Shown here piece by piece: positions 20,921-28,967 of a stretch of DNA of 34,689 nucleotides. This stretch comes from Streptomyces luteolus (lineage in GTDB: Bacteria > Actinomycetota > Actinomycetes > Streptomycetales > Streptomycetaceae). The stretch is from the NCBI RefSeq assembly GCF_029968015.1, contig NZ_JASCIS010000065.1, positions 1 through 34,689 of the forward strand, in the 5' to 3' direction. The notes under the pieces are model-generated. The model did not search any database. It saw nothing but the letters and a program-made list of their open reading frames with translations, and was not told the origin of the DNA. Position 1 is the first letter of the stretch; each line of letters starts with the position of its first letter. The position numbers and the translations under genes are program-made.

Positions 20921-22126
20921 GTGTCCCGTACGGAACAGGCCATCGCCTCGGCCGACGCCCACAGCGCGCACAACTACCACCCGCTGCCCCTGGTCGTCGC
21001 CACAGCCGAGGGCGCCTGGATGACCGATGTCGAGGGGCGCCGCTACCTCGACATGCTCGCCGGGTACTCGGCGCTGAACTTCGGGCACGGCAACCGGCGT
21101 CTGCTCGACGCGGCCCGGGCCCAGCTGGAGCGGGTCACGCTGACCTCGCGGGCCTTCCACCACGACCGCTTCGCGGACTTCTGCACACAGCTCGCCGAGC
21201 TCTGCGGCATGGACATGGTGCTGCCGATGAACACCGGCGCCGAGGCCGTCGAGACCGCCGTGAAGACCGCCCGGAAGTGGGGCTACCAGACCAAGGGCCT
21301 CCTGGACGGCACGGCGAAGATCGTGGTCGCGGCCGACAACTTCCACGGCCGTACGACGACGGTCATCAGCTTCTCCACGGACCAGGAGGCCCGCGCCGAC
21401 TTCGGCCCGTACACGCCGGGCTTCGAGATCGTGCCGTACGGCGATCTGGAGGCGCTGCGGGAAGCCATCACCGACAACACGGTCGCCGTGCTGCTCGAAC
21501 CGATCCAGGGCGAGGCGGGCGTCCTCGTACCGCCGGCCGGGTACATGGCGGGCGTGCGCGAGCTGACCCGCGAGCGGAACGTGCTGTTCATCGCCGACGA
21601 GATCCAGTCGGGCCTCGGCCGTACGGGCAAGACCTTCGCGTTGGAGCACGAGGGTGTAGTGCCGGACATGTACGTGCTCGGCAAGGCGCTCGGCGGCGGG
21701 GTCGTCCCGGTGTCCGCGGTGGTCTCCTCGGCGGATGTGCTCGGGGTGTACAAGCCGGGTGAGCACGGCTCGACGTTCGGCGGGAACCCGCTCGCCTGCG
21801 CGGTCGCCCTGGAGGTGATCGCGATGCTGCGCACCGGCGAGTTCCAGGAGCGGGCCGCCGACCTTGGCGACCATCTGCACCGCGAGCTGAAGCTGCTCGC
21901 CGGCGGCGGCGCGGTGCGGGAGGTGCGCGGGCGCGGGCTGTGGGCGGGCGTCGACATCGACCCGTCGTTCGGCACGGGCCGGGAGATCTCGGAGAAGCTG
22001 ATGGACCGGGGTGTCCTGGTGAAGGACACCCACGGGTCCACCATCCGGATCGCGCCGCCGCTGGTGATCTCCAAGGAGGACCTGGACTGGGGGCTCGACC
22101 AGCTGCGGGCGGTACTCACCAAGTGA
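20921..22126 (+). CDS. rocD: Ornithine aminotransferase (ornithine--oxo-acid transaminase)
   Basis: A 401-residue class III PLP aminotransferase converting ornithine and 2-oxoglutarate to glutamate semialdehyde and glutamate in arginine/ornithine catabolism. The Schiff-base lysine is K255 in VLGKALGGG. LDMLAGYSALNFGHG (43-57), PMNTGAEAVE, EPIQGEAGV, ADEIQSGLGRTG and GEHGSTFGGNP segments fit the ornithine subgroup best among class III enzymes. GTG 20921 has GGAG six bases upstream. The stop codon lies in the first of five 8-bp repeats. It is convergent with the ygiC-like gene. The ornithine assignment rests on motif resemblance, so another omega-amine substrate remains possible. Confidence 0.85.
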   Translation: MSRTEQAIASADAHSAHNYHPLPLVVATAEGAWMTDVEGRRYLDMLAGYSALNFGHGNRRLLDAARAQLERVTLTSRAFHHDRFADFCTQLAELCGMDMVLPMNTGAEAVETAVKTARKWGYQTKGLLDGTAKIVVAADNFHGRTTTVISFSTDQEARADFGPYTPGFEIVPYGDLEALREAITDNTVAVLLEPIQGEAGVLVPPAGYMAGVRELTRERNVLFIADEIQSGLGRTGKTFALEHEGVVPDMYVLGKALGGGVVPVSAVVSSADVLGVYKPGEHGSTFGGNPLACAVALEVIAMLRTGEFQERAADLGDHLHRELKLLAGGGAVREVRGRGLWAGVDIDPSFGTGREISEKLMDRGVLVKDTHGSTIRIAPPLVISKEDLDWGLDQLRAVLTK

Positions 22127-22157
22127 CCAAGTGACCGAGTGACCAAGTGACCGAGTG
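22118..22157. repeat. 8-bp tandem repeat x5 over the aminotransferase stop
   Basis: accaagtg, accaagtg, accgagtg, accaagtg, accgagtg. The TGA stop (22124-22126) spans the first and second unit. Because each unit regenerates a TGA, the protein end is unaffected by copy number. Confidence 0.95.
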
Positions 22158-22173
22158 AGCCCGCCCGCAACGG

Positions 22174-23358
22174 CTAAAGGATCACGTGCGGAAGGAACCG
22201 CGCGTACTCGTCCGTGATCAGACCCGACGACTCCCGGATGCCGAGCCCCGCCGCCTCGTCCTCGACGACCCACGCGCCGAGCACCACACGGTTGCCGTCG
22301 AAGTCGGGCAGCGGGGCCAACTCCTGGTAGCAGCACGGCTCGTCGCGCGGCACCGGCTCCGCGCCCGCCTCGTGCACGGTGACGCCCGCGCCCTCGCGGC
22401 CGAGCAGCGGCTTCGCCACGTACCCGCCGTCCGCGGCGAGTTCGCGAGGGCCGTCCAGGTAGGCGGGCAGCAGGTTCGGGTGGCCGGGGTAGAGCTCCCA
22501 GAGGATCGCGAGCAGCGCCTTGTTGGAGAGCAGCATCTTCCAGGCCGGCTCGATCCACAGGGTGGAGCCGGTGCCGCCGCCATTGTCCAGGGTGTCCAGG
22601 ACCTGCGGGCCGAAGGGGTCGGTGGCCAGCCACTCCCACGGGTAGAGCTTGAAGCAGCTGCGGATGAAGCGGAGCTTCTCGTCCACGAACCGGCCGGAGA
22701 TCCGGTCCCAGCCGATGTCCTCCATCGCGATCGCCTCGGTGTCGATCCCGGCCTGCTGTGCGGTCTCGCGCAGGTACGCGACCGTCATCAGGTCCTCGCC
22801 GAGCTCGTCGCCGTTGGAGTGGGCGAAGTACAGCGGGCTGCCCGGCGGGAGCAGCGCGGCCTGCTTCTTCCAGGCGTCGACCAGGCGCTCGTGCAGCGAG
22901 TTCCACTGGTCGGCGCCGGGAAAGCGCTCCTCCATCCAGAACCACTGCGGGCTCGCCGCCTCCACAAGGGAAGTGGGCGTGTCCGCGTTGTACTCCAGCA
23001 TCTTGGCCGGGCCCGTGCCGTCGTACCGCAGGTCGAACCGCCCGTACACGGACGGGAGTTCGGGCTTGCGCCGCCAGGCCTCGGTGATCAGCGAGGCGAG
23101 GCGCGGGTCGGTGATGCCGAGGTCGGCGAAGCGGTCCCGCTCGACGATGTGCGCGGCCGCGGCCAGGCACATGGCGTGCAGCTCCTCGACGACCTCCTCC
23201 AGGGCCTCGACCTCCGGCAGCGAGAAGACGTAGTACGCGCTCTCGTCCCAGTACGGGCGGAGGGAATCGTCCGGGTAGCGGGTCAGGGGGTAGACGCAGC
23301 CCTGCTCCTCCACCGTCTGCTGCCAGCCCTCGCGGGGTTCGGTCGTGCGGCGCTCCAC
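22174..23358 (-). CDS. Glutathionylspermidine-synthase-like ATP-grasp protein (YgiC/YjfC family)
   Basis: A 394-residue protein of the GSP_synth (pre-ATP-grasp plus ATP-grasp) family. Recognisable segments are YPLTRYPDDSLRPYWDESAYY near the start, LEYNADTPTSLVEA, the GGGTGSTLW loop, KPLLGREGAGV (an ATP-binding strand-loop) and the C-terminal GAWVVEDEAAGLGIRES. These are the residues that bind ATP and magnesium in the family. Actinomycetes do not make glutathionylspermidine, so the real amide-bond substrate is unknown. GTG 23358 is three bases after the stop of a YgiB-like lipoprotein gene, the same order as E. coli ygiB-ygiC. That conserved pairing argues for a joint envelope function. Confidence 0.86.
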   Translation of the reverse strand: MERRTTEPREGWQQTVEEQGCVYPLTRYPDDSLRPYWDESAYYVFSLPEVEALEEVVEELHAMCLAAAAHIVERDRFADLGITDPRLASLITEAWRRKPELPSVYGRFDLRYDGTGPAKMLEYNADTPTSLVEAASPQWFWMEERFPGADQWNSLHERLVDAWKKQAALLPPGSPLYFAHSNGDELGEDLMTVAYLRETAQQAGIDTEAIAMEDIGWDRISGRFVDEKLRFIRSCFKLYPWEWLATDPFGPQVLDTLDNGGGTGSTLWIEPAWKMLLSNKALLAILWELYPGHPNLLPAYLDGPRELAADGGYVAKPLLGREGAGVTVHEAGAEPVPRDEPCCYQELAPLPDFDGNRVVLGAWVVEDEAAGLGIRESSGLITDEYARFLPHVIL

Positions 23359-23361
23359 GGC

Positions 23362-23835
23362 TCAGCCGCCGCTGGAGGAGGAGCAGCCGAAGCCGCCGCG
23401 GGACACGGACGACTTGTCGAAGCTGCCGCCCTCGACCTTGCCGTTCTTGGAGCTGCCGCCGTAGTAGTACGAGCCGCTGCCGCCGCTCCCGCCACCGCTG
23501 CCGCCGCTGCCGCCCTTGCACTCGTAACTCGGCAGCTGCTTGCGGCTCATGGGGTCGACGCAGCGCTTGTCGGGCTCGGAGCCGCAGGCGCTGAGGGTGA
23601 CGGCGAGGAGGCCCATGCCGCCGAGTACCACCGTGCTGGAACGCAGCTTGCGCGGTCCGGCACCCATGCGGCGCTTGCCCGTCTCGGGCACGGTTCCCGT
23701 CGCTTCGGGCACTGTTCCCGTCGCTCCGGGCACTGTTCCCGTCGCTTCGGGCACTGTTTCCGTCACTTCGGGCACTGTTTCCGTCACTTCGGGCACTGTT
23801 TCAGTCGCTGTTTCGGCGTTCGTCCCGATCGTCAT
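23362..23835 (-). CDS. YgiB (DUF1190)-like lipoprotein with N-terminal 7-residue repeats
   Basis: A 157-residue product. The lipoprotein signal RKLRSSTVVLGGMGLLAVTLSAC has lipobox LSAC (81-84), but it is preceded by an unusual 56-residue stretch of six heptads of the type TETVPEV. The mature part has two cysteines (C92, C106), Gly/Ser-rich linkers, a YYYGG segment and the SVSRGGFG ending typical of DUF1190/YgiB. Translation may really begin at Met57 (ATG 23667), giving a normal 101-residue lipoprotein precursor. The far ATG 23835 has GGGGGAG ten bases upstream, Met57 has no clear site. First gene of the two-gene unit with the YgiC-like ligase. Confidence 0.72.
   Translation of the reverse strand: MTIGTNAETATETVPEVTETVPEVTETVPEATGTVPGATGTVPEATGTVPETGKRRMGAGPRKLRSSTVVLGGMGLLAVTLSACGSEPDKRCVDPMSRKQLPSYECKGGSGGSGGGSGGSGSYYYGGSSKNGKVEGGSFDKSSVSRGGFGCSSSSGG
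23681..23806. repeat. 21-bp tandem repeat x6 in the lipoprotein N-terminus
   Basis: Six units of consensus gcttcgggcactgttcccgtc, with one to three substitutions each, encode heptads TETVPEV/ATGTVPE on the minus strand. The in-frame unit length keeps the gene open whatever the copy number. Confidence 0.95.
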
Positions 23836-23939
23836 GATCCGGCCACTCCCCCGTTGTCCGTATGTGGTGTTCGACTCGGGTCAGCGTAGAGAACAGCCCC
23901 CGCGCCCCCGCAAGCTGATGCTCCGTCACCCGCGCGGGC

Positions 23940-23945
23940 TACTCT
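23940..23945 (+). promoter_or_regulatory. Candidate -10 (TACTCT) of a leaderless transporter transcript
   Basis: TACTCT ends six bases before the GTG at 23952, placing the start of transcription on the start codon. Confidence 0.5.
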
Positions 23946-23951
23946 AACTTC

Positions 23952-24803
23952 GTGCTGATTGGGATGGTTTGCGCGCTCGGTTCCGCGGTCTGCTTCGGTA
24001 CGGCCTCCGTCCTCCAGGCCGTCGCGGCCCGCTCGGTCGCCCCCGGCACGGGCTCCGGGGTCGACCCCGGGCTGCTCCTCCGCTCCCTCCGCCAGTGGCG
24101 CTATCTCGCCGGTCTCGCCCTGGACGGATGCGGCTTCGTGCTGCAGATCGTCGCCCTCCGCTCGATCCCCATCTACGCGGTCGGAGCCGCCCTCGCCGCG
24201 AGCCTCGCGGTGACGGCCGTGGTCGCGGCGCGGCTCCTCCGGGTGCGGCTGAGCGGGGCGGAGTGGGGCGCGGTCGGGGTGGTGGTCGCGGGGCTCGCCA
24301 TGCTGGGCCTGGCCTCGGGCCCGGAGGGCGAGCGCCCGGGCTCGACGACTCTCTCGTACGCGATGCTCGGCGCCGCGGTCGCCGTGCTCCTGGTCGGCGT
24401 GGTCGGGGGACGGCTGCCGGACCGGCCGCGGGCGCTGGTGCTCGGGCTCGGGTCGGGGTGCGGGTTCGGGGTGGTGGAGGTCGCGGTCCGGCTGATCGAC
24501 TCGCTGTCGCCGAAAGCGCTGCTCACCGACCCGGCGGCGTACGCCCTGCTGCTCGGTGGCGGCGCCGCGTTCCTGCTGCTCACCTCGGCCCTGCAGCGCG
24601 GCTCGGTGACCACGGCGACGGCGGGCCTGGTCCTCGGCGAGACGGTCGGCCCGGCGGTGGTCGGCGTGGTCTGGCTCGGCGACCGCACGCGGGAGGGCCT
24701 CGCCTGGCTCGCGGTCCTCGGTTTCGCTGTCGCGGTGGCGGGGGCGCTGGGGCTTGCCCGGTTCGGGGAGGTGGGGCCTGCGGCGGGCGAGGAGGGGCGC
24801 TGA
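23952..24803 (+). CDS. DMT/EamA-like multi-helix membrane protein
   Basis: A 283-residue integral membrane protein with about nine to ten helices arranged as two related halves, as in drug/metabolite transporters. The pattern GTASVLQAVAAR in the first helix, FVLQIVALRSIPIYAVGAAL, and the later SALQRGSVTTATAGLVLGETVGP resembles the actinobacterial DMT subgroup. Substrate unknown. GTG 23952 lacks a ribosome site and appears leaderless. A GCGCCCC-GAA-GGGGCGC hairpin follows four bases after the stop. It is divergent from the YgiB-like gene. Confidence 0.82.
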   Translation: MLIGMVCALGSAVCFGTASVLQAVAARSVAPGTGSGVDPGLLLRSLRQWRYLAGLALDGCGFVLQIVALRSIPIYAVGAALAASLAVTAVVAARLLRVRLSGAEWGAVGVVVAGLAMLGLASGPEGERPGSTTLSYAMLGAAVAVLLVGVVGGRLPDRPRALVLGLGSGCGFGVVEVAVRLIDSLSPKALLTDPAAYALLLGGGAAFLLLTSALQRGSVTTATAGLVLGETVGPAVVGVVWLGDRTREGLAWLAVLGFAVAVAGALGLARFGEVGPAAGEEGR

Positions 24804-24806
24804 AGA

Positions 24807-24823
24807 GCGCCCCGAAGGGGCGC
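24807..24823 (+). terminator. Hairpin after the DMT-like gene
   Basis: GCGCCCC pairs with GGGGCGC around GAA. It forms the left edge of dispersed element copy B. Confidence 0.65.
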
Positions 24824-24866
24824 GGGGAACTGCGCGACCAGCCACGACGGCGCCGCAGCCGAACGA
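24816..24866 (+). repeat. Dispersed Streptomyces intergenic element, copy B
   Basis: aaggggcgcggggaactgcg, then cgaccagccacgacggcg and ccgcagccgaacga. It is the plus-strand counterpart of copy A (19057-19130), which has an extra internal block. Confidence 0.8.
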
Positions 24867-24894
24867 CCGCCCCGAGGCGTGGGGCTGGGGGCTA

Positions 24895-25011
<117 letters not shown>

Positions 25012-25036
25012 CTCCTCGTGTTCGAAGGGATCCCGG

Positions 25037-25042
25037 TACTGT
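25037..25042 (+). promoter_or_regulatory. Candidate -10 (TACTGT) of a leaderless cobT transcript
   Basis: TACTGT ends seven bases before the ATG at 25050. Its -35 region would lie within or just after the poly-C tract boundary. Confidence 0.45.
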
Positions 25043-25049
25043 TCGGCGA

Positions 25050-26249
25050 ATGAGCTCGCTGAATCTCGATGACTTCTCCGATCTGATCGAGCGCCCCGAC
25101 GGCGGGGTGCGCCGCGACGCCGAAGAGCGCAGGGAGCGGCTCGCCGTGCCGCCCGGCGCGCTCGGGCGGCTCGACGAGCTGGGCGAGTGGCTGGCGGCCG
25201 CGCAGTCGACGGTGCCGGTGAAGGCGATCGAACGGCCGCGCGCGGTGCTGTTCGCGGGCGACCACGGCGTGGCCGGGCTCGGCGTCTCCGCGCGCCCCGC
25301 GGGCGGCACCCACCGCCTGGTGCGCGCCGTACTCGACGGCGAGAGCCCGGTCGCGGTGCTCGCCCGCCGCAGCGGCGTACCGGTCCGCGTCGTGGACGTC
25401 GCCCTTGACTGCGACCCGGAGGAGCTGCCCGCCGAGGTCGTACGGCACCGGGTGCGGCGCGGCAGCGGCCGGATCGACGTCGAGGACGCGCTCACCGCCG
25501 CGGAGGCCGAGCGGGCGTTTCGCGCGGGGATGGCGATCGCCGACGAGGAGGCCGACTCGGGAACGGACCTGGTGGTCCTGGGCGACCTCAGCGTGGGCGG
25601 TACGACGGCGGCGGCCACCCTCGTCGCGGCGCTGTGCGGCACGGACGCCTCGGTGGTCACCGGGCGCGGCGGCAGGCCCATCGACGACCTGGCCTGGATG
25701 CGCAAGTGCGCCGCCGTCCGCGACGCGCTGCGCCGGGCCCGGCCGGTCCTCGGCGACCAGCTGGAGCTGCTGCGCACCGTCGGCGGCGCCGACCTCGCGG
25801 CGATCACGGGGTTCCTGCTGCAGAGCGCGGTACGCCGTACGCCGGTGATCCTCGACGGGGTCGTCTCCGCGGCCTGTGCGCTCGTCGCCCAGCGGGTCGC
25901 GTTCCGGGCGCCCGACTGGTGGCTCGCGGGGCACCGCAGCGGTGAGCCCGCCCAGGCGAAGGCCCTCGACCGCCTCGCCGTCGACCCGCTGCTCGACCAG
26001 GGCGTGACGGCGGGCGAGGGCACGGGCGCGATGCTGGCCCTGCCGCTGGTCCAGGCGGCCGCGGCGCTCGCGGCGGAGCTGCCGGAGCTCAAGCCGGAGC
26101 CGGAGGACGGGCCCGAGCACGGGCCCGAGCACGGGCCCGAGGCCGAGGCTGGGGCCGATCCCGAACCCGAGGCCGATCCCGGCGTCGAGGCCGAACAGGC
26201 CGGTGCGGAGCCGAAGTTGGACGATACGGAGTCCGAGTCCCGCGCGTAG
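25050..26249 (+). CDS. cobT: Nicotinate-nucleotide--dimethylbenzimidazole phosphoribosyltransferase
   Basis: A 399-residue CobT, which makes alpha-ribazole phosphate for the cobalamin lower ligand. The family landmarks are PPGALGRLDELG (34-45), FAGDHGVAG, GDLSVGGTTAAATL, the ILDGVVSAACAL strand and the C-terminal AGEGTGAML, whose Glu matches the catalytic base of Salmonella CobT. The enzyme core ends near residue 345. An acidic 50-residue tail follows, containing GPEH repeats from a 12-bp DNA repeat (26109-26144). ATG 25050 appears leaderless. cobS is 4.5 kb away on the other strand. Confidence 0.92.
   Translation: MSSLNLDDFSDLIERPDGGVRRDAEERRERLAVPPGALGRLDELGEWLAAAQSTVPVKAIERPRAVLFAGDHGVAGLGVSARPAGGTHRLVRAVLDGESPVAVLARRSGVPVRVVDVALDCDPEELPAEVVRHRVRRGSGRIDVEDALTAAEAERAFRAGMAIADEEADSGTDLVVLGDLSVGGTTAAATLVAALCGTDASVVTGRGGRPIDDLAWMRKCAAVRDALRRARPVLGDQLELLRTVGGADLAAITGFLLQSAVRRTPVILDGVVSAACALVAQRVAFRAPDWWLAGHRSGEPAQAKALDRLAVDPLLDQGVTAGEGTGAMLALPLVQAAAALAAELPELKPEPEDGPEHGPEHGPEAEAGADPEPEADPGVEAEQAGAEPKLDDTESESRA
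26109..26144. repeat. 12-bp tandem repeat x3 in the cobT tail
   Basis: gggcccgagcac occurs twice exactly and a third time as gggcccgaggcc, encoding GPEH-GPEH-GPEA in the disordered acidic C-terminus. Confidence 0.9.
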
Positions 26250-26363
26250 GCCGGATGCGCCCCCGGCGGCCTCCGTACGGGAGGAGCCGCCGGGTCCTCC
26301 CCGCCCCGCACGCTCGCCCGGAACCACGCCTCGCGTCGCCCGAATCCGCCCGCTCCACCCCCA

Positions 26364-26369
26364 TATGAT
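26364..26369 (+). promoter_or_regulatory. Candidate -10 (TATGAT) of a near-leaderless transcript
   Basis: TATGAT ends eight bases before the ATG at 26378, giving a leader of zero to two bases. Confidence 0.5.
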
Positions 26370-26377
26370 CACCGTTC

Positions 26378-28189
26378 ATGGGAACGGCAGAGGCGCTCGA
26401 AGCACCCGTAGAACAGACCCCTCCGGATCGCACACCGCGCACGGAAGGGCCCCGCACCGGAACCGGCAGCGCAGCCGTACGCGCCGCCGAGTTCACCGTC
26501 TGGTACCTGCGGGGCGTCACCTTCCTCAACCTGCTCAGCGCCGTCTGGGTCTCCCTCGGCCAGGATCTGCGGCGGCACAACACCGCGGATCTGTTCACCC
26601 CGTATCTGCTGACCGCGGGGTTCGGCTCGGCGCTCGTGGCGTTCTTCCTCGCCGTCACGATGCGCCGCCGCAAGCGGGCCGCGTGGATCCTCAACCTCGT
26701 GCTCAGCGTGCCCTTCCTGCTGCTCTTCGGCTTCGCGATGCTGTCCCCCGAGATCCGCGCGCACGCCCAGAACTGGATCTCCCTCGCCCTGACCGCCGGC
26801 TTCGTCGCGGCCCTGCTGACCGGGCGGCGCGCGTTCTACGCGAAGGGCGACCCGGCCAACCCGAGGCTCGCCGCCGCCGTCGCCACCGGCGGCCTCCTGG
26901 TCTGCTCGCTGCTCGCCGCGCTCCTGGTCACGCTCACCAACCGGGCGCCGGACGCGGCGAGTTCGACCTTCGCGGACCGCTGGCGGTACGGCGCGCTCCG
27001 GCTGGTCTCGCTCGCCGCCGCCGACGCGCGCCTGCCCGTCGTGGCCACCCCGGGCTGGGTCGACGTCGCCGTGAACGGGATCAGCTTCCTGCTCCTTCTC
27101 GCCGTCCTGTACGCCGCGTTCCGCTCCCGCCGCGCCGTCGACCCGCTCACCCCGTCCGACGAGGCCCGGCTGCGCGTACTGCTCGACCGGCACGGGGAAC
27201 GCGACTCGCTCGGCTACTTCGCGCTGCGCCGGGAGAAGAGCGCGAAGTGGTCGCCGACCGGCAAGGCCGCCGTCGTCTACCGCGTCGTCGGCGGCGTCTC
27301 CCTGGCCTCCGGCGACCCGATCGGCGACCCCGAGGCCTGGCCCGGCGCCATCGAACCGTGGCTCGCCGAGGCCCGCGCGCACGGCTGGACCCCGGCCGTG
27401 ATGGGCGCGAGCGAGGAGGCGGGCACGATCTACGCCCGGCACGGCCTGGACGCCCTGGAGCTGGGCGACGAGGCGATCGTCACGACCGCCGACTTCACCC
27501 TCTCCGGCCGCGCGATGCGCACCGTACGACAGGCCCACAACCGGGTCCGGCGCTCCGGGTACGAGGTGCGCGTACGCCGCCACCGGGACATCCCCGCGCC
27601 CGAGCTCGACCGGCTCCTGCGGCGCGCCGACGACTGGCGGGACGGTGCGACCGAGCGCGGCTTCTCGATGGCGCTCGGGCGGCTCGGCGACCCGGCCGAC
27701 GGGGACTGCGTGATGCTCGAATGCACCGATGAACAGGGCGAGTTGAGGGCGCTCCTGTCCTTCGTCCCATGGGGCCCGAAGGGGCTCTCGCTCGACCTGA
27801 TGCGGCGGGACCGGGACACCGGGAACGGCCTGATGGAGTTCATGGTCATCGAACTCCTGCGGCGCGCCGGGGAGATCGGGATCACTCGCGTCTCACTGAA
27901 CTTCGCGATGTTCCGGTCGGTCTTCGAACGCGGCTCGCGTCTCGGCGCGGGCCCGGTGCTCCGGCTGTGGCGCTCGCTGCTCGGCTTCTGCTCCCGCTGG
28001 TGGCAGATCGAGTCGCTGTACCGCGCCAACGCCAAGTACCGGCCCGACTGGGAACCGCGGTTCGTGCTCTTCGAGAGGAGCGGCGACCTGCCGCGCATCT
28101 CGCTCGCCGCCGCCCGCGCCGAGGGCTTCCTGGAAGCTCCCGGCCTGCCCGAGCGGCTGCGGCGCGGACGGCTCCCGTCCCCACGATGA
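26378..28189 (+). CDS. MprF-like phosphatidylglycerol lysyltransferase-domain protein
   Basis: A 603-residue membrane protein. After a polar tail, six to seven helices (about 40-250) form a short flippase-like part. A C-terminal DUF2156/LPG-synthase domain (about 265-580) contains SLGYFALRREKSAKW, GGVSLASGDPIGD, TLSGRAMRTVRQAHNRV, MSLDL-like ALLSFVPWGPKGLSLDLMRRD, and a late FGSVFE-like FRSVFERG. MprF-type enzymes transfer amino acids from tRNA to phosphatidylglycerol, lowering envelope charge. The membrane part is shorter than in canonical MprF (about 14 helices), so a related acyl- or aminoacyl-transferase role is possible. ATG 26378 is near-leaderless. A rhomboid-like gene follows by 25 bases. 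Confidence 0.8.
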   Translation: MGTAEALEAPVEQTPPDRTPRTEGPRTGTGSAAVRAAEFTVWYLRGVTFLNLLSAVWVSLGQDLRRHNTADLFTPYLLTAGFGSALVAFFLAVTMRRRKRAAWILNLVLSVPFLLLFGFAMLSPEIRAHAQNWISLALTAGFVAALLTGRRAFYAKGDPANPRLAAAVATGGLLVCSLLAALLVTLTNRAPDAASSTFADRWRYGALRLVSLAAADARLPVVATPGWVDVAVNGISFLLLLAVLYAAFRSRRAVDPLTPSDEARLRVLLDRHGERDSLGYFALRREKSAKWSPTGKAAVVYRVVGGVSLASGDPIGDPEAWPGAIEPWLAEARAHGWTPAVMGASEEAGTIYARHGLDALELGDEAIVTTADFTLSGRAMRTVRQAHNRVRRSGYEVRVRRHRDIPAPELDRLLRRADDWRDGATERGFSMALGRLGDPADGDCVMLECTDEQGELRALLSFVPWGPKGLSLDLMRRDRDTGNGLMEFMVIELLRRAGEIGITRVSLNFAMFRSVFERGSRLGAGPVLRLWRSLLGFCSRWWQIESLYRANAKYRPDWEPRFVLFERSGDLPRISLAAARAEGFLEAPGLPERLRRGRLPSPR

Positions 28190-28214
28190 GACGCAGACAC
28201 CTGGAGTCACGACG

Positions 28215-28967
28215 ATGAGCAGACCGGCCGAGCTCGCCAGGGCGGAGTGGGGAGCCCTCCTCACCGCCGTGCGGACCGCGCTCGCCGAGCGGAAGTGGCG
28301 GGCGGTCCCCCTGGCACTCGGCGCGGTCTGCCTGACCTCGCTCCTGCAGTACGTCCAGAACCAGGACTGGGGCTACCAATTCGTCCAGAACATCGGTGCC
28401 GTACGGGCCGAGGATCCGCTCTGGCTCGCCCTGCTCCGCACTCCCCTGTCGCTGTTCGTGCCCGCGCTCGACCTGCCGGTGTGGGGTGCGCTCGCGCAGG
28501 TCCTGCTGGTGTTCGGCATCGCGGAGATCTGCGTCGGCCGCGTGCGCACGCTCGTCGTCGGGTACGCGGCCACGCTGGCCGGAACGCTCTACGCGCGCGT
28601 GGGCGTCGCCCTCGGCCCCGGCCACCCGCTCGGCCTCCCGGCGTCCGACGCGCAGGTGGTGGACACCGGCCCGTCGGCGGCGGTGGTGGGGCTCGCGGTG
28701 TACGTGTCCTGGCGCTACCGGGCCTGGTTCACGGCGGGTCTGGTGGTGGCGCTGATGGTGGTCGAGGTGGCGGTGAAGGACAACCTGGCGGGGCGGGAAC
28801 ACCTGGCCGCGATCGTGCTCGTGATCGTCGTGTGCGGGGTGGCGGAACTGCGTCAGCCGTCCTCGGGCGGGGGGCGTTCCCCCGTACCGCCGGGCAGGGA
28901 GTCCGGGCCGCCGTCGGACGGTCCCGACCCGGGGTCCGGGTCGGGGCGGCCGCCGATGAGGTCCTGA
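28215..28967 (+). CDS. Rhomboid-like integral membrane protein
   Basis: A 250-residue protein with about six helices. TGPSAAVVG (S154) in a helix and AGREHLAA (H196) in a later one resemble the Ser-His dyad positions of rhomboid intramembrane proteases. The canonical GxSG is GPSA and the family's HxxxN motif is not evident, so activity is uncertain. The C-terminal 45 residues are Gly/Pro/Ser-rich. GGAG lies eight bases before the ATG, and the gene follows the MprF-like gene by 25 bases as a probable operon. Its last 115 bp overlap, tail to tail, the convergent gene on the minus strand. Confidence 0.62.
   Translation: MSRPAELARAEWGALLTAVRTALAERKWRAVPLALGAVCLTSLLQYVQNQDWGYQFVQNIGAVRAEDPLWLALLRTPLSLFVPALDLPVWGALAQVLLVFGIAEICVGRVRTLVVGYAATLAGTLYARVGVALGPGHPLGLPASDAQVVDTGPSAAVVGLAVYVSWRYRAWFTAGLVVALMVVEVAVKDNLAGREHLAAIVLVIVVCGVAELRQPSSGGGRSPVPPGRESGPPSDGPDPGSGSGRPPMRS

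Noticed and set aside
23681..23806. Possible CRISPR-like repeats
   Set aside because: The 21-bp units have no spacers and encode in-frame heptads.
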